A program made the translations under genes and the position numbers. Shown here piece after piece: positions 51,179-60,814 of a stretch of DNA of 64,000 nucleotides. The notes under the pieces are model-generated. The model ran no database searches, had not been told where the DNA came from, and saw only the letters and a list, made by a program, of their open reading frames with translations. How positions within the stretch are numbered: the stretch's first letter is position 1; every line of letters begins with the position of its first letter. Origin of the DNA: Nakamurella alba (GTDB lineage: Bacteria; Actinomycetota; Actinomycetes; Mycobacteriales; Nakamurellaceae); the NCBI RefSeq assembly GCF_009707545.1, contig NZ_WLYK01000006.1, positions 430,796 through 494,795 on the forward strand. The letters are read 5' to 3'.

Positions 51179-51276
51179 CAGGACGTCCTTGTCGTGTCGT
51201 CGGACCGGGCGACGGTGTGATCACCCTTATTTGTCTGGTCAGTGAACTTATGCCCTTCCGCCGGTATGGTCAAGAC
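51179..51276. promoter_or_regulatory. xylA/ROK divergent promoter
   Basis: The ROK gene has TATGGT (51265-51270) six bases before its GTG, with GTGAAC about 17 bases further up as a -35. Between the genes, TTTGTCTG-GT-CAGTGAAC is a degenerate palindrome (5 of 8 pairs) that overlaps this -35 and is A/T-richer than its surroundings, as ROK operators usually are. Confidence 0.5.
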
Positions 51277-52515
51277 GTGACCGGCGGCGAGGGAGCGGTA
51301 CGAGCTCTCCGGACGGGCGGTGCCACCCCCGCCCGGCAGGCCCAGCTGCGCGAGCACAACCTCGGGATCGTGCTCGGCGAGATCCTGCACAGCCCCGGCC
51401 CGATCTCCCGGGCCGACATCTCCGGCCGCACCGGCCTCACCCGGACCACGGTCTCCGCGCTGGTGGACCAGCTGCTGCAGGCCGGCATGGTGGCCGAGCT
51501 GCCCGTCGTCCGCTCCCGCACGGCGGGCCGCCCTGCGGTCCCGTTGATCCCGGCCACCGGCACCATCGCCGCGGTCGGGCTCGAGGTCAATGTCGACTAC
51601 CTGGGCGTGCGGGTGCTGGACCTGGCCGGCGAGGTGATCGCCGAGCGGGTGGTGCCGGGTGACCACCGCCGACGGGAGCCGGCCGAGGTGCTCGGCGCCC
51701 TGGCGGATCTGTTCGCGGCCACCGTCTACCCGCTGAGCAAGCGCGAGATCCCGCTGGCCGGCGCCTGTGTCGCGCTGCCCGGCCTGATCGACAGCGGCAC
51801 CGGCCCGCTGCGCATCGCGCCGAACCTGCACTGGTCGGGGGTGGATGTGGTCGCCCTGCTCGCCGGACAGCCTGCGCTGCACGACGTCCCGATCCGGATC
51901 GCGAACGAGGCCACGCTCGGCGCGCAGGCGGAGAACGCGGCGCTGCGCGGTGCCGACGTGCAGTCGTTCCTCTACGTCTCCGGCGAGATCGGCATCGGCG
52001 GAGCGATCGTGCTGGACCGGCGGCTGTGGGCCGGCTCCCGCGGGTGGGGCGGCGAGATCGGGCACACCACCGTCGATCCCACCGGTCCGGAGTGCGGCTG
52101 CGGGTCGACCGGCTGCCTGGAGATGTTCGCCGGCAAGGACGCCCTGATGTCCGCCGCGGGCCTGGACCGGGACCTGCCGGTCGACGCCCTGGTCGCTGCG
52201 GCCACCGCCGGCCGGAAGGCAGCGACGCGGGCGATCGAGGACGCCGGCCGGGCCCTGGGCATCGCCCTCTCGGGGGCGCTGAACCTGCTGGACGTGGACA
52301 CCGTGGTACTCGGCGGCCTGTATGCCCCGCTCACCGACCTGCTGGTACCTGCTGTGCAGGAACAGCTCTCGCGGCGCGTGCTGGCCCATCCCTTCGCCCC
52401 GGTGACCATCCGTCCGGCCGTCGTCACCGACCACGCCGCCCTCACCGGCGCCGCCCGGTCGGTGCTGGACGAGGTGCTCGCCGATCCCTCCACCTGGATC
52501 TCCCGCGCGGGCTGA
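51277..52515 (+). CDS. ROK-family transcriptional regulator, probable xylose repressor
   Basis: 412 residues. N-terminal winged helix (GPISRADISGRTGLTRTTVSALVDQLLQAGMV) then a ROK sugar-kinase-like domain, VGLEVNVDYLGVRVLDLAG, with the zinc motif CGCGSTGCLEM in the GGEIGHTTV block. This is the XylR layout, which releases DNA on binding xylose. The GTG start is leaderless. The frame extends upstream to 51217 but runs through the promoter. Confidence 0.88.
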   Translation: MTGGEGAVRALRTGGATPARQAQLREHNLGIVLGEILHSPGPISRADISGRTGLTRTTVSALVDQLLQAGMVAELPVVRSRTAGRPAVPLIPATGTIAAVGLEVNVDYLGVRVLDLAGEVIAERVVPGDHRRREPAEVLGALADLFAATVYPLSKREIPLAGACVALPGLIDSGTGPLRIAPNLHWSGVDVVALLAGQPALHDVPIRIANEATLGAQAENAALRGADVQSFLYVSGEIGIGGAIVLDRRLWAGSRGWGGEIGHTTVDPTGPECGCGSTGCLEMFAGKDALMSAAGLDRDLPVDALVAAATAGRKAATRAIEDAGRALGIALSGALNLLDVDTVVLGGLYAPLTDLLVPAVQEQLSRRVLAHPFAPVTIRPAVVTDHAALTGAARSVLDEVLADPSTWISRAG

Positions 52516-52545
52516 CCGGTACCGGGTCACAGGTACGGTGCAGCC

Positions 52546-53109
52546 ATGGACCTGATGCAGGCACACGGCAGCGGCCTCCGCCGGTTCGACGAGCGGGTGC
52601 ACCAGATCCACCCGACGCAGTGGGGATCGGCGACGCCGGACACCGACTGGACGGTGCGCGACCTGGTGAACCACCTGGTGGGCGAACAGCTCTGGGTACC
52701 GGACCTGCTCGGCGGGGCGAGCATCGCCGAGATCGGCGATCGCTACGACGGCGACGTGCTCGGCGACGACCCGGTCGCCGCCTGGTCGGCCGCCTCCATC
52801 GCCGCGCGGGCCGCCTGGACAGCGCCGGGGGCGACCGAGCGCACGGTGCAGCTGTCCACCGGACCGTCCCCGGCCACCGAGTACCTGCGGCAGATGACCT
52901 TCGACCTCGTCGTGCACTCGTGGGACCTGGCCCGCGCGATCGGCGCACCCGAGGACATGCCCAACGACCTGGTGCACTTCGTCCTGGAGGACATGCGCGG
53001 CGAGATCGCGCGGTGGCAGGGCTCCGGGATGTTCGCCCCGCCGCTCGACACCGCCGCCTGCACCGACGATCTCACCGAGCTGCTGGCGCTGACCGGGCGC
53101 AAGCGCTGA
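52546..53109 (+). CDS. TIGR03086/mycothiol-dependent maleylpyruvate isomerase-like protein
   Basis: 187 residues, DinB-like four-helix bundle. WTVRDLVNHLVGEQLWVPDL carries the first metal His (NHLV), and MTFDLVVHSWDLARAIG carries the HSWD motif. The family uses mycothiol or a metal for small-molecule transfer or isomerisation, mostly unassigned. Convergent with argS, four bases apart. Confidence 0.85.
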   Translation: MDLMQAHGSGLRRFDERVHQIHPTQWGSATPDTDWTVRDLVNHLVGEQLWVPDLLGGASIAEIGDRYDGDVLGDDPVAAWSAASIAARAAWTAPGATERTVQLSTGPSPATEYLRQMTFDLVVHSWDLARAIGAPEDMPNDLVHFVLEDMRGEIARWQGSGMFAPPLDTAACTDDLTELLALTGRKR

Positions 53110-53113
53110 CCGG

Positions 53114-54874
53114 TTACATCTGCTCCGGCGAGGTCACCCCGAGCAGGTCCAGACCCTGCACCAGCACCGCCAGGGTGAGTGCGCACAGCTGCAGCCGGGA
53201 GGCCCGCACCTGCGGGTCCTCGGCCTTGAGCACCGGGCAGGCGTCGTAGAAGGCGGTGAACGTCTGCGCCAGCCGGAACAGGTAGGCGCAGAGCCGGTGC
53301 GGTTCCAGCAGTTCGCCGACCTCCTCGACCGTGGCGCCGAATCCGAGCAGCCCGAGACCGAGTGCCCGCTCGGCCTTCTCGTCGATCAGGATGGCGGTGC
53401 CCGGCTCCGCGGCCACGCCCTGCTCGGCCGCGCGGCGCAGGATCGACCGGATCCGGGCGGCCGCGTACTGCAGGTACGGCCCGGTGTTCCCGGACAGCGC
53501 CAGCATCCGGTCGAAGTCGAAGGTGTACTCGGTGTCGTGCGCGACGGACAGGTCCGCGTACTTCACCGCGCCGATGCCGACGGCCTGCGCGATCTCCGCC
53601 CTCACCGCGGGATCCAGTTCGGGGCGCGCAGTGTCGACCACCGCGGAGGCCCGCTCCACGGCCTCGTCCAACAACGCACCCAGCCGCACCGGGGCGCCGC
53701 TGCGGGTGCGCAGGATCTTGCCGTCGGAGCCGAGCACGTTGCCGATCTGCACGTGGATCGGCTCCGTGCCGCCCAGCCAGCCGGCCAGCCGGGCGGTGGT
53801 GAAGACCATCTGTAGGTGCAGGTGCTGCGGCGAGCCGATCACGTAGGCGATGCGGTCGGCGTGCAGCTGCTGCGCGCGGTACTTGATGGTGGCGAGATCC
53901 GTGGTGCCGTAACCGTATCCGCCGTCGGACTTGCGGATGATCAGCGGCACCGGCTTGCCCTCGCGGCCGGTGAAGCCCTCGAGGAACACGCACAGCGCGC
54001 CCTCGCTGACCACGGCCAGGCCCTTGGCCTCGAGCTCGTCGCAGATGTCGGCGAGCACGTCGTTGTACCGGCTCTCGCCCATCAGGTCGGCGTCGGTGAG
54101 GGTCACCCCGAGCTGCGCGTAGATCCGGTTGAAATAGCCCTTGGACAGGTCGACCAGGTCGGTCCAGATGGTCAGCGTGTCCGCATCGCCGCCCTGCAGC
54201 GAGACCACCCGCAGTCGCGCCCGGTCGGCGAAATCGCCGCCGCCGTCGAACTTCTCCCGGGCCGCCTGGTAGAAGGCGTTGGGGTCGGTGGCCAGCAGCG
54301 CGGCGTCGGCGGAGTCCTCGCCGACCTCCAGCAGGTGCTCGATGAGCATGCCGAACGGGGTGCCCCAGTCACCGATGTGGTTCTGCCGGATCACCGTGTG
54401 CCCGAGGTGACCCAGGGTGCGGGCCAGGCTGTCGCCGACCACGGTCGTGCGCAGATGCCCGACGTGCATCTCCTTGGCGACGTTCGGCGCCGAGTAGTCG
54501 ATCGGGATGCGCTGCGGGGTCGGGGTGGGCACCCCGAGCCGGGCGTCGGCCAGCTGCCGGTCGGCCTGCAGGCCGATCCAGTCGTCGCGCAGGGTCAGGT
54601 TGAGGAACCCGGGGCCGCTGATCTCCACCTCCCGGCAGATGTCCTCGACCTGCAGCTGACCGGCGATCGCGGTGGCGATGTCGCGCGGCTTGCGGCCCAG
54701 CCGCTTGGCCAGCGGCAGCGCGGCGTTGGCCTGGAAGTCGGCGAACTGGGACGGCCGGATCACCGGGTCGGCGGCGGCGTACTCGGGGCCGAAGGCGGCG
54801 GCCATCGCCTGCTGGACGCGGGCGGTCAGGGCGGCGGCGGGGTCCAGCGGGGAGTCCTGGGTTGCTGCGGGCAC
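53114..54874 (-). CDS. argS: arginyl-tRNA synthetase
   Basis: 586 residues. APNVAKEMHVGHLRTTVVGDSLAR is the HIGH-like class I motif, and GQ-type KMSKS is degenerate in GSDGKILRTRSGAPVRL, as is normal for ArgS. The N-terminal Arg_tRNA_synt_N domain (PSQFADFQANAALPLAKRL) and the C-terminal DALR anticodon domain (YLQYAAARIRSILRRA, LFRLAQTFTAFYD) are intact. It charges tRNA-Arg in the cytoplasm. In actinobacteria argS is often next to lysA; it is not here, so a second copy could exist elsewhere. Confidence 0.95.
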   Translation of the reverse strand: MPAATQDSPLDPAAALTARVQQAMAAAFGPEYAAADPVIRPSQFADFQANAALPLAKRLGRKPRDIATAIAGQLQVEDICREVEISGPGFLNLTLRDDWIGLQADRQLADARLGVPTPTPQRIPIDYSAPNVAKEMHVGHLRTTVVGDSLARTLGHLGHTVIRQNHIGDWGTPFGMLIEHLLEVGEDSADAALLATDPNAFYQAAREKFDGGGDFADRARLRVVSLQGGDADTLTIWTDLVDLSKGYFNRIYAQLGVTLTDADLMGESRYNDVLADICDELEAKGLAVVSEGALCVFLEGFTGREGKPVPLIIRKSDGGYGYGTTDLATIKYRAQQLHADRIAYVIGSPQHLHLQMVFTTARLAGWLGGTEPIHVQIGNVLGSDGKILRTRSGAPVRLGALLDEAVERASAVVDTARPELDPAVRAEIAQAVGIGAVKYADLSVAHDTEYTFDFDRMLALSGNTGPYLQYAAARIRSILRRAAEQGVAAEPGTAILIDEKAERALGLGLLGFGATVEEVGELLEPHRLCAYLFRLAQTFTAFYDACPVLKAEDPQVRASRLQLCALTLAVLVQGLDLLGVTSPEQM

Positions 54875-54919
54875 CCCACTACGCTAATCGAGCGCACCAC
54901 CCGGTTCCGACCACGCAGG

Positions 54920-56632
54920 TCAGACCCGCTTCAGGGTGCCGATCATGACCGCCTCGAGGGTGACCTCGGTGGCCGCCCCGGTCCCGCCGCCGGCGAAGGT
55001 CACCGCGGTGTCGTCGTCACCGTTCCCACCAGGGGCCTTCCAGCTGAAGACGTCGCCGTCGTAGTGCACGAGCGGGGCGGCGAGCTTGTTCGGCCCCACC
55101 CCGGTGATCTCCAGGGCGTCGCCCTGCACCGCCACGGTGATCTGCCCCAGGTAGTCGTTGGCGTAGTCGCCCGCGTAGTCGGTGAGCGCGCGCGCGGCCT
55201 TCGGCGAGGCGGGCGGCGGCTCCGCGACGCTGCTCCGGTTGATGTAGAAGTTGCCGTAGATGGCGCCGAAGAACTCGACCCAGTCGCGCTCCACCTCGCC
55301 GGTGCGCACCAGGTCGGTGAACGAGGTGGTGATCGCCTCGACCGCGCCGATCGGCGAGCCGTTGGACAGGGCGACGATGCCGATCTTCCCGGCCGGCAGC
55401 ATCGTGTAGCTGGTCCCGGTGCCGACGAAGAACGCGCCGGCGTGCCCCCAGGTGATGTGCCCGGTCGAGGTGGTGCCGACGTTCACGCCGTAGCCGTAGA
55501 ACCCGGCCCGGTCCACGTCCGCCGTCGGGGCGTTGTTCACGATGTGCGGACCGTGCATCTCCAGCAGCGCCGCGTCGTCGATGAAGTCCTCGCCGTCCAG
55601 CTTCCCGCCGTCCAGCACCACCGTCATCCACTTCGCCATGTCCAGCACGTTCGAGCTGACGCCGCCGGCCGGTGACTGCGGGTCGGCGTCGCGCTTGTAC
55701 AGCGGCTGGAAGTCCTTCTCGGCGACCCGGAAGTGGATGATCGCCTTGTTGTCCCGGGCCAGGTAGTCCGCGTATTTCGAGCTGGTCGAGGTCATGCCGA
55801 TCGGCCTGTAGACGTCGGCCTGGCAGAGATCCTCCCAGCTGCGGCCGTCGGCGGCGGCGACCGCCTCGCCGCCGAGGGTGAGGCCGAAGTTCGTGTAGTG
55901 GTAGGTGATCCGGAACGGGTCGAGGGGGAAGAGCCGGAGCCGGGAGAGCACGTAGTCCCGATCGTAGCCGAAGCCCTCGAGCTCGTCGCCGGCGGTGCCG
56001 GGCAGGCCGGTGCGGTGCGCGAAGCAGTCGGAGATCTGCACCATCGAGGTGACCGCAGGGTCGGAGAGCTCGAAGTCGGGCAGGTGGTCGGTGACCTTGT
56101 CCGCCCAGGTCACGGTCTTGTCGGTGACCGCCTTGGCGACGCAGGTCCCGGCGATGGACTTGGACACCGAGGCGAGCTGGAAGACGGTCTCCGGGTCGAC
56201 CGCGGCATCCTTGCCGACCTCGCGGACGCCGAAGCCCTTCTGGTAGAGCACCTCCCCCTCGTGCACCACCGCGACCGCGATGCCGGGTACGCCGGTGCGT
56301 TCCATCGCGTCGGCCACCATGTCGTCGAGTGCGGCGACCGCGGCGTCGATCTTGTCCTTGGTGATCTCCGCGGTGCTGTACGCCGCCGGGGCCGTCTCGC
56401 CCACCGGCGCGTTCCCGGTGGCCACCGGCGCCTCGGTGCTGCTGGTGGCCGTGGCGCTCCCGGCCGCCGTGCTGCTCGTGGGAGGTGAGTCGCTGGACAT
56501 CGCAGTCGTCTCGGCCACCGGCGCCGCCGTGCTCCTCGCCCCGCCGCTGTCGGTGGACGTGCAGGCGGCCAGCGGGACGCCGACGAGTCCGGTCAGGGCT
56601 GCGGTGAGTGCTGTCCGGCGGGGGATCGCCAT
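54920..56632 (-). CDS. lipoprotein serine hydrolase, class C beta-lactamase fold
   Basis: 570 residues. Lipobox LAAC at residues 21-24, a Ser/Thr/Ala stalk to about residue 95, a beta-lactamase/Pab87-like domain with SVSKSIAG (SxxK) and YHYTNFG (YxN), and a C-terminal lipocalin-like domain of roughly 110 residues (ALTDYAGDYANDYLGQITVAV). Likely an exported D-aminopeptidase or esterase, not a resistance lactamase. ATG after AGCAGGA. The 209-base gap to ligD holds no clear feature. Confidence 0.9.
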   Translation of the reverse strand: MAIPRRTALTAALTGLVGVPLAACTSTDSGGARSTAAPVAETTAMSSDSPPTSSTAAGSATATSSTEAPVATGNAPVGETAPAAYSTAEITKDKIDAAVAALDDMVADAMERTGVPGIAVAVVHEGEVLYQKGFGVREVGKDAAVDPETVFQLASVSKSIAGTCVAKAVTDKTVTWADKVTDHLPDFELSDPAVTSMVQISDCFAHRTGLPGTAGDELEGFGYDRDYVLSRLRLFPLDPFRITYHYTNFGLTLGGEAVAAADGRSWEDLCQADVYRPIGMTSTSSKYADYLARDNKAIIHFRVAEKDFQPLYKRDADPQSPAGGVSSNVLDMAKWMTVVLDGGKLDGEDFIDDAALLEMHGPHIVNNAPTADVDRAGFYGYGVNVGTTSTGHITWGHAGAFFVGTGTSYTMLPAGKIGIVALSNGSPIGAVEAITTSFTDLVRTGEVERDWVEFFGAIYGNFYINRSSVAEPPPASPKAARALTDYAGDYANDYLGQITVAVQGDALEITGVGPNKLAAPLVHYDGDVFSWKAPGGNGDDDTAVTFAGGGTGAATEVTLEAVMIGTLKRV

Positions 56633-56841
56633 GGGTCCTGCTCGTCTCTTCTCGCGCGGAAGGCCATCGATCACGGTGTGATCGCCCCTGACAATGGCAC
56701 GTTCTTCGCGTCCGGGGAAGAACCGGGCGGCATCGGTGGACCGCGACATCCATTCGTGTGCCTGACAACTCGGCTCCGGTCACGGTGGGTCAACGGCGGT
56801 CCCGGACGTCAATGGACCCAGGTCGCCAGATGTCGCCGGGT

Positions 56842-59349
56842 TCAGGACTCCAGCACGACGTCGGCGGCCTGCTTGTCCGGGCGCAGCCCGCGCCAGGCCG
56901 CCTGCCGCACCACCCCGTCCCGGGTCCACTCGGTGAACCGCACCTCGCCGACAAGCTCCGGACGGACCCAGCGCGCGTCCCGGGTCTCCTCGCGCGGCAG
57001 GTCGCCGGTGATCGGGGTGGTCTTCCGGGCGAGCGGCTTCAACCGGCGCATCAGGTCGTCCAGCATGGCGTCGGTGAACCCGGTGCCGACCCGGCCGACG
57101 TACCGCCAGCCCGGCTTCCCGTCGTCCCCGACCTCGGGGATGCCCAGCAGCAGCGCGCCCAGCGACCCCTCCCGCCGACCGGCACCCGGTCGCCAGCCGA
57201 CGATCACCACCTCCTGCATGCGTTGGTTCTTGATCTTGATCCAGGTGTGGACGCGCTTGCCGGACTGGTAGACGCTGTCGGACTTCTTGGCGATGACCCC
57301 CTCCCAGTCGAGCTCGCGACTGCGGGCCAGCGCCTGCTGCACGTCACCGTCGAGGGCGTCCGGCACGGTGACGAACTCGCCGTCCAGCGGCATGGCCTGC
57401 AGGACCTGGCGGCGCAGGTCGTACCCGCGGCGCAGCAGTGAGACACCGTCCAGGAACAGCACGTCGAACACGTGGTAGCGCACCGGTTGTTCCTGTGACA
57501 GTCGGGCGATCTCCGCTGCCTTGGCCACGTTCATCCGGTTCTGCATCAACCCGAAGTCGGTGCGGCCCTTGGCATCCAGCGCCACGATCTCGCCGTCGAG
57601 GACCGCCGAGTGGCCGTGCAGCAGGTCGGTCAGCTCGGCCAGCTCGGGGTAGACCGCGGTGATGTTCCGGCCGGTGCGGGAGGTCAGCCGCAGCACATCG
57701 GGCCCGACCTCCGCCATCGCCCGGATGCCGTCCCACTTGCCCTCGTACCGCCACTGTTCCGGGTCGGCGACGTCCTGCGGGCGGCCCGCGGTGGCGAGCA
57801 TCGGCCGCAGGTCGTCCGGCGGCGGGGGCGGCGGCTCGTCGTCGGTACCGGCCGGTTCGTGGGTGACCTTGCCGTCGTCATCGAGAGGTCCGGCGGCGTC
57901 GATGATCTCGTCCATCTCGGCGTTCGTCATCGCCACCACCGGCGGCAGCGCCTCCTGATCCTTGGTGCGGTGCATCAGCCAGTTCTTGTCCTTGGTGCGG
58001 ATGAGCGCGAACCGGCCCTTCGCGCGCTCGCCGTGCAAGGTGACGATGACCTCGCTGTCCCGCCACTTCTCGGTCTCGTAGGTGCCGTGGTCCCAGATCA
58101 GCACGCGACCGCCGCCGTACTCGGCGCGCGGGATTCGCCCGGCGAAGTCGGCGTACTCCATCGGGTGGTCCTCGGTGTGCACCGCGAGCCGGTTGTGGCT
58201 GCCGTCGGTCGGGATGCCCTTCGGCAGCGCCCACGACACCAGCACCCCGTCGTGCTCCAACCGGAAGTCCCAGTGCAGGGCGCGGGCGTGGTGCTCCTGG
58301 ATGACGAAGGTGTCGTCGTTGCCCTGCGGCAGGTCCGCGTTCTCGGTGGGTACCGGTTCCGGCGTGCGGTCCGCGGAGCGCATCGACCTGTAGGTGGCCA
58401 GCTTGTCCGGCTTCGGCTTCTCGGCCGGCTTCTCCTTGGTGGCCGTCCGGGCCTTCCGGCGGGTCTTCCGCCCGGGTCCGGGGTCCAGGTCCGCCAGCAG
58501 ATCGCCCTGGGAGTCCAGGCGCCGCAACACCTCCCGGTAATCCAGGTGCTGCAGGTCGGGGTCGTCGAGCTCGTCCCAGGTGCGCGGGGTGGCGACGGTC
58601 GGCCGGTCGCGGCCGCGCAACGAGTAGGGCGCGATGGTGGTCTTGGCGGCGTTGTTCTGCGACCAGTCGATGAAGACCCGGCCGCCGCGCACCGACTTGG
58701 TCATCTTGGAGGTGACCTGCTTCGGCATCTCCTGCTCGACGGAGCGGGCCAGTTCGTGCGCCCAGGCGGAGGCTTCGTCGGAGGTCATCGAGTCGGCCAG
58801 GTGCGTGTAGAGATGCAGGCCCTTGGCGCCGCTGGTGACCGGGAACAGTTGCAGCCCTTCGAGATCCAGCCGGTCGCGGAGTACCTTCGCCACCGCTGCG
58901 CAGTCGGCGAGGGTGACGCCGGGGCCGGGGTCGAGGTCGAAGACGAGCCGGTCCGGCCGGCCGACGGAGCCGTCGGCGTCGAACCGCCACTGCGGGACGT
59001 GCAGTTCGAGGGCACCGTTCTGCCCCATCCAGGCCAGGCCGGCGGGCGAGTCGACGAGGGGGTAGATGACGTCGCCGCTGGAGTGCGGGATGGCCTGGCG
59101 CTGCATCCAGGACGGGGTGGCGTGGTCGACGTTCTTCTGGAAGAAGGGCTGGGCCGAAGTGCCGTTGGGCCACCGTTTGCGGGTGACCGGGCGTCCGGCG
59201 ATGTGCGGCAGCATGGCGACCGCGACCTCGGCGTAGTACGCGATGATCTCGGACTTCGGGGTGCGGGTCGCAGGGTAGAGGATCTTCGACAGGTTGGTCA
59301 GCTTGAGCAGGTGGCCGTCCATGTCGACCTGGGCGTCGTCGGTGGCCAT
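56842..59349 (-). CDS. ligD: non-homologous end joining DNA ligase LigD
   Basis: 835 residues in the order polymerase (1-300: LSKILYPATRTPKSEIIAYY, PFFQKNVDHATPSW), a basic linker (about 300-345), 3'-phosphoesterase (350-500: FVIQEHHARALHWDFRLEHDG, GGRVLIWDHGTYE) and ATP-dependent ligase (520-835: YEGKWDGIRAMAEV with the KxDG nucleotidyl Lys, LDGEIVALD). The domain order matches mycobacterial LigD. Partner is Ku, encoded divergently 55 bases away. A further in-frame ATG lies 27 codons before the chosen one's equivalent block but overlaps ku. Confidence 0.95.
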   Translation of the reverse strand: MATDDAQVDMDGHLLKLTNLSKILYPATRTPKSEIIAYYAEVAVAMLPHIAGRPVTRKRWPNGTSAQPFFQKNVDHATPSWMQRQAIPHSSGDVIYPLVDSPAGLAWMGQNGALELHVPQWRFDADGSVGRPDRLVFDLDPGPGVTLADCAAVAKVLRDRLDLEGLQLFPVTSGAKGLHLYTHLADSMTSDEASAWAHELARSVEQEMPKQVTSKMTKSVRGGRVFIDWSQNNAAKTTIAPYSLRGRDRPTVATPRTWDELDDPDLQHLDYREVLRRLDSQGDLLADLDPGPGRKTRRKARTATKEKPAEKPKPDKLATYRSMRSADRTPEPVPTENADLPQGNDDTFVIQEHHARALHWDFRLEHDGVLVSWALPKGIPTDGSHNRLAVHTEDHPMEYADFAGRIPRAEYGGGRVLIWDHGTYETEKWRDSEVIVTLHGERAKGRFALIRTKDKNWLMHRTKDQEALPPVVAMTNAEMDEIIDAAGPLDDDGKVTHEPAGTDDEPPPPPPDDLRPMLATAGRPQDVADPEQWRYEGKWDGIRAMAEVGPDVLRLTSRTGRNITAVYPELAELTDLLHGHSAVLDGEIVALDAKGRTDFGLMQNRMNVAKAAEIARLSQEQPVRYHVFDVLFLDGVSLLRRGYDLRRQVLQAMPLDGEFVTVPDALDGDVQQALARSRELDWEGVIAKKSDSVYQSGKRVHTWIKIKNQRMQEVVIVGWRPGAGRREGSLGALLLGIPEVGDDGKPGWRYVGRVGTGFTDAMLDDLMRRLKPLARKTTPITGDLPREETRDARWVRPELVGEVRFTEWTRDGVVRQAAWRGLRPDKQAADVVLES

Positions 59350-59404
59350 GGCGCAGGATAACCACAGACGCATGGAGCGGGCCGGGAGCGGGGACTGCTG
59401 GGGT

Positions 59405-60508
59405 ATGCGATCGATCTGGAAGGGCGCGCTGAGCTTCGGGCTGGTCAACGTGCCGATCAAGGTCTACAGCGCGACCGAGGACCACGACGTCCGGTTCCAC
59501 CTGGTGCACCGCAAGGACGGCGGGCGGATCAGGTTCCAGCGGGTGTGCGAGGCGGACGGCAAGGTGGTCGAGTACGCCGACACGGCGAAGGCGTTCGAGT
59601 CGGACGACGGCCGGACCGTGGTGCTGACCGACGAGGACTTCGACCAGCTGCCGGAGAACACCGGGCGGGAGATCGAGGTGCTCCGGTTCGTGCCGTCGGA
59701 GCAGATCGACCCGGTGCTGTTCGACCGGAGTTACTTCCTCGAGCCGGCCGGCAACTCGATCAAGGCCTACCTGCTGCTGCGGGCGGTGCTGGAGAAGACC
59801 GAGCGGACAGCGCTGGTGCACTTCGCGCTGCGGCAGAAGACGCGGTTGGCGGCGCTGCGGGTGCGGGACGGGGTGCTGATGGTGCAGACCCTGCTGTGGC
59901 CGGACGAGGTGCGGGAGGCGGACTTCGAGGGGCTCGGTGGGAGCGGTTCCGGGAAGATCTCTGCCGCGGAGATGAAGCAGGCCACCGCGCTGGTGGATTC
60001 CTTCGCCGGCGACTTCGACCCCGCCGACTACACCGACACCTATCGCGAGCAGCTCGAGCAGTTGATCGACGCGAAGCTCGACGGCGAAGAGGCCTTCCCC
60101 ACGCCGGAGAAGGACGACGGGGAGGATGCCGAGGTCCTCGACCTGCTCTCCGCGCTCAAACGCAGTGTCGAGCGCGGCAAGGCTTCTGGGTCCTCGAAGG
60201 CGGCCGGGTCCTCGAAGTCGGGCTCTTCGAGGTCGAGCTCTTCGAGGTCGAGCAGCGCGAGGTCGAGCAGTGCGAAGTCGAGCGGGGGCGCAGGGTCGAA
60301 GGGCTCCGCTGCGAAGAAGTCCTCGACATCAAGCACCGCCGGCTCCAAGTCCACCAGGTCCAAGTCCTCAGCATCCAAGTCCACGGCGTCGAAGACCACG
60401 GCATCGAAGACCACGGCGTCGAAGACAGGTGCCGCGAAGTCCGCTGCTGCGAAGAGCAAGTCGGGGACCTCGTCGTCGCGGACCACCACCCGCAAACGCG
60501 CCTCCTGA
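59405..60508 (+). CDS. ku: Ku-family DNA end-binding protein
   Basis: 367 residues; residues 1-255 are the bacterial Ku core (IWKGALSFGLVNVPIKVYSATE, SYFLEPAGNSIKAYLLLRAVLE, AALRVRDGVLMVQTLLWPDE). The following 110 residues are almost only Ser, Lys, Ala, Thr and Gly, like histone-like tails seen on some actinobacterial Ku. Near the end a 15-base unit encoding TASKT is repeated. Ku binds broken ends and recruits LigD. Divergent from ligD. Confidence 0.95.
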   Translation: MRSIWKGALSFGLVNVPIKVYSATEDHDVRFHLVHRKDGGRIRFQRVCEADGKVVEYADTAKAFESDDGRTVVLTDEDFDQLPENTGREIEVLRFVPSEQIDPVLFDRSYFLEPAGNSIKAYLLLRAVLEKTERTALVHFALRQKTRLAALRVRDGVLMVQTLLWPDEVREADFEGLGGSGSGKISAAEMKQATALVDSFAGDFDPADYTDTYREQLEQLIDAKLDGEEAFPTPEKDDGEDAEVLDLLSALKRSVERGKASGSSKAAGSSKSGSSRSSSSRSSSARSSSAKSSGGAGSKGSAAKKSSTSSTAGSKSTRSKSSASKSTASKTTASKTTASKTGAAKSAAAKSKSGTSSSRTTTRKRAS

Positions 60509-60814
60509 CGTATCTCCGGGTGACGCTGATCCTCTTGCAGGGCAGATCCAACAGCGAGTCACCCGACAATGGCAGGTGCAGGTCCGGCGACAAGAGCCGC
60601 TGAACGAGTCCCCCGGAAACTCGGCCGGCGGTAGGGGCTGTCGACGATCCTCGGCCTCGTGCACGACCGCCGGCCGGGCGGCGACAGCGGGACCACCTGA
60701 ATCCGACCAATTGAGACCGACACCAGCGCCGCACGACCGTCCTCGACGACGCCGGCGTCCAGCGCCCCGGCAGGTCTTCACCATCGCCCGCGCCGGCCGC
60801 CCACCGCTCTTCGA
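60509..60814. other. 306-base gap between convergent ku and DUF222/HNH genes
   Basis: I find no credible gene, repeat or terminator with a clear U-tract here. Open frames crossing it are shadows of the flanking genes. Composition is slightly less GC-rich than the neighbours. Confidence 0.5.
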
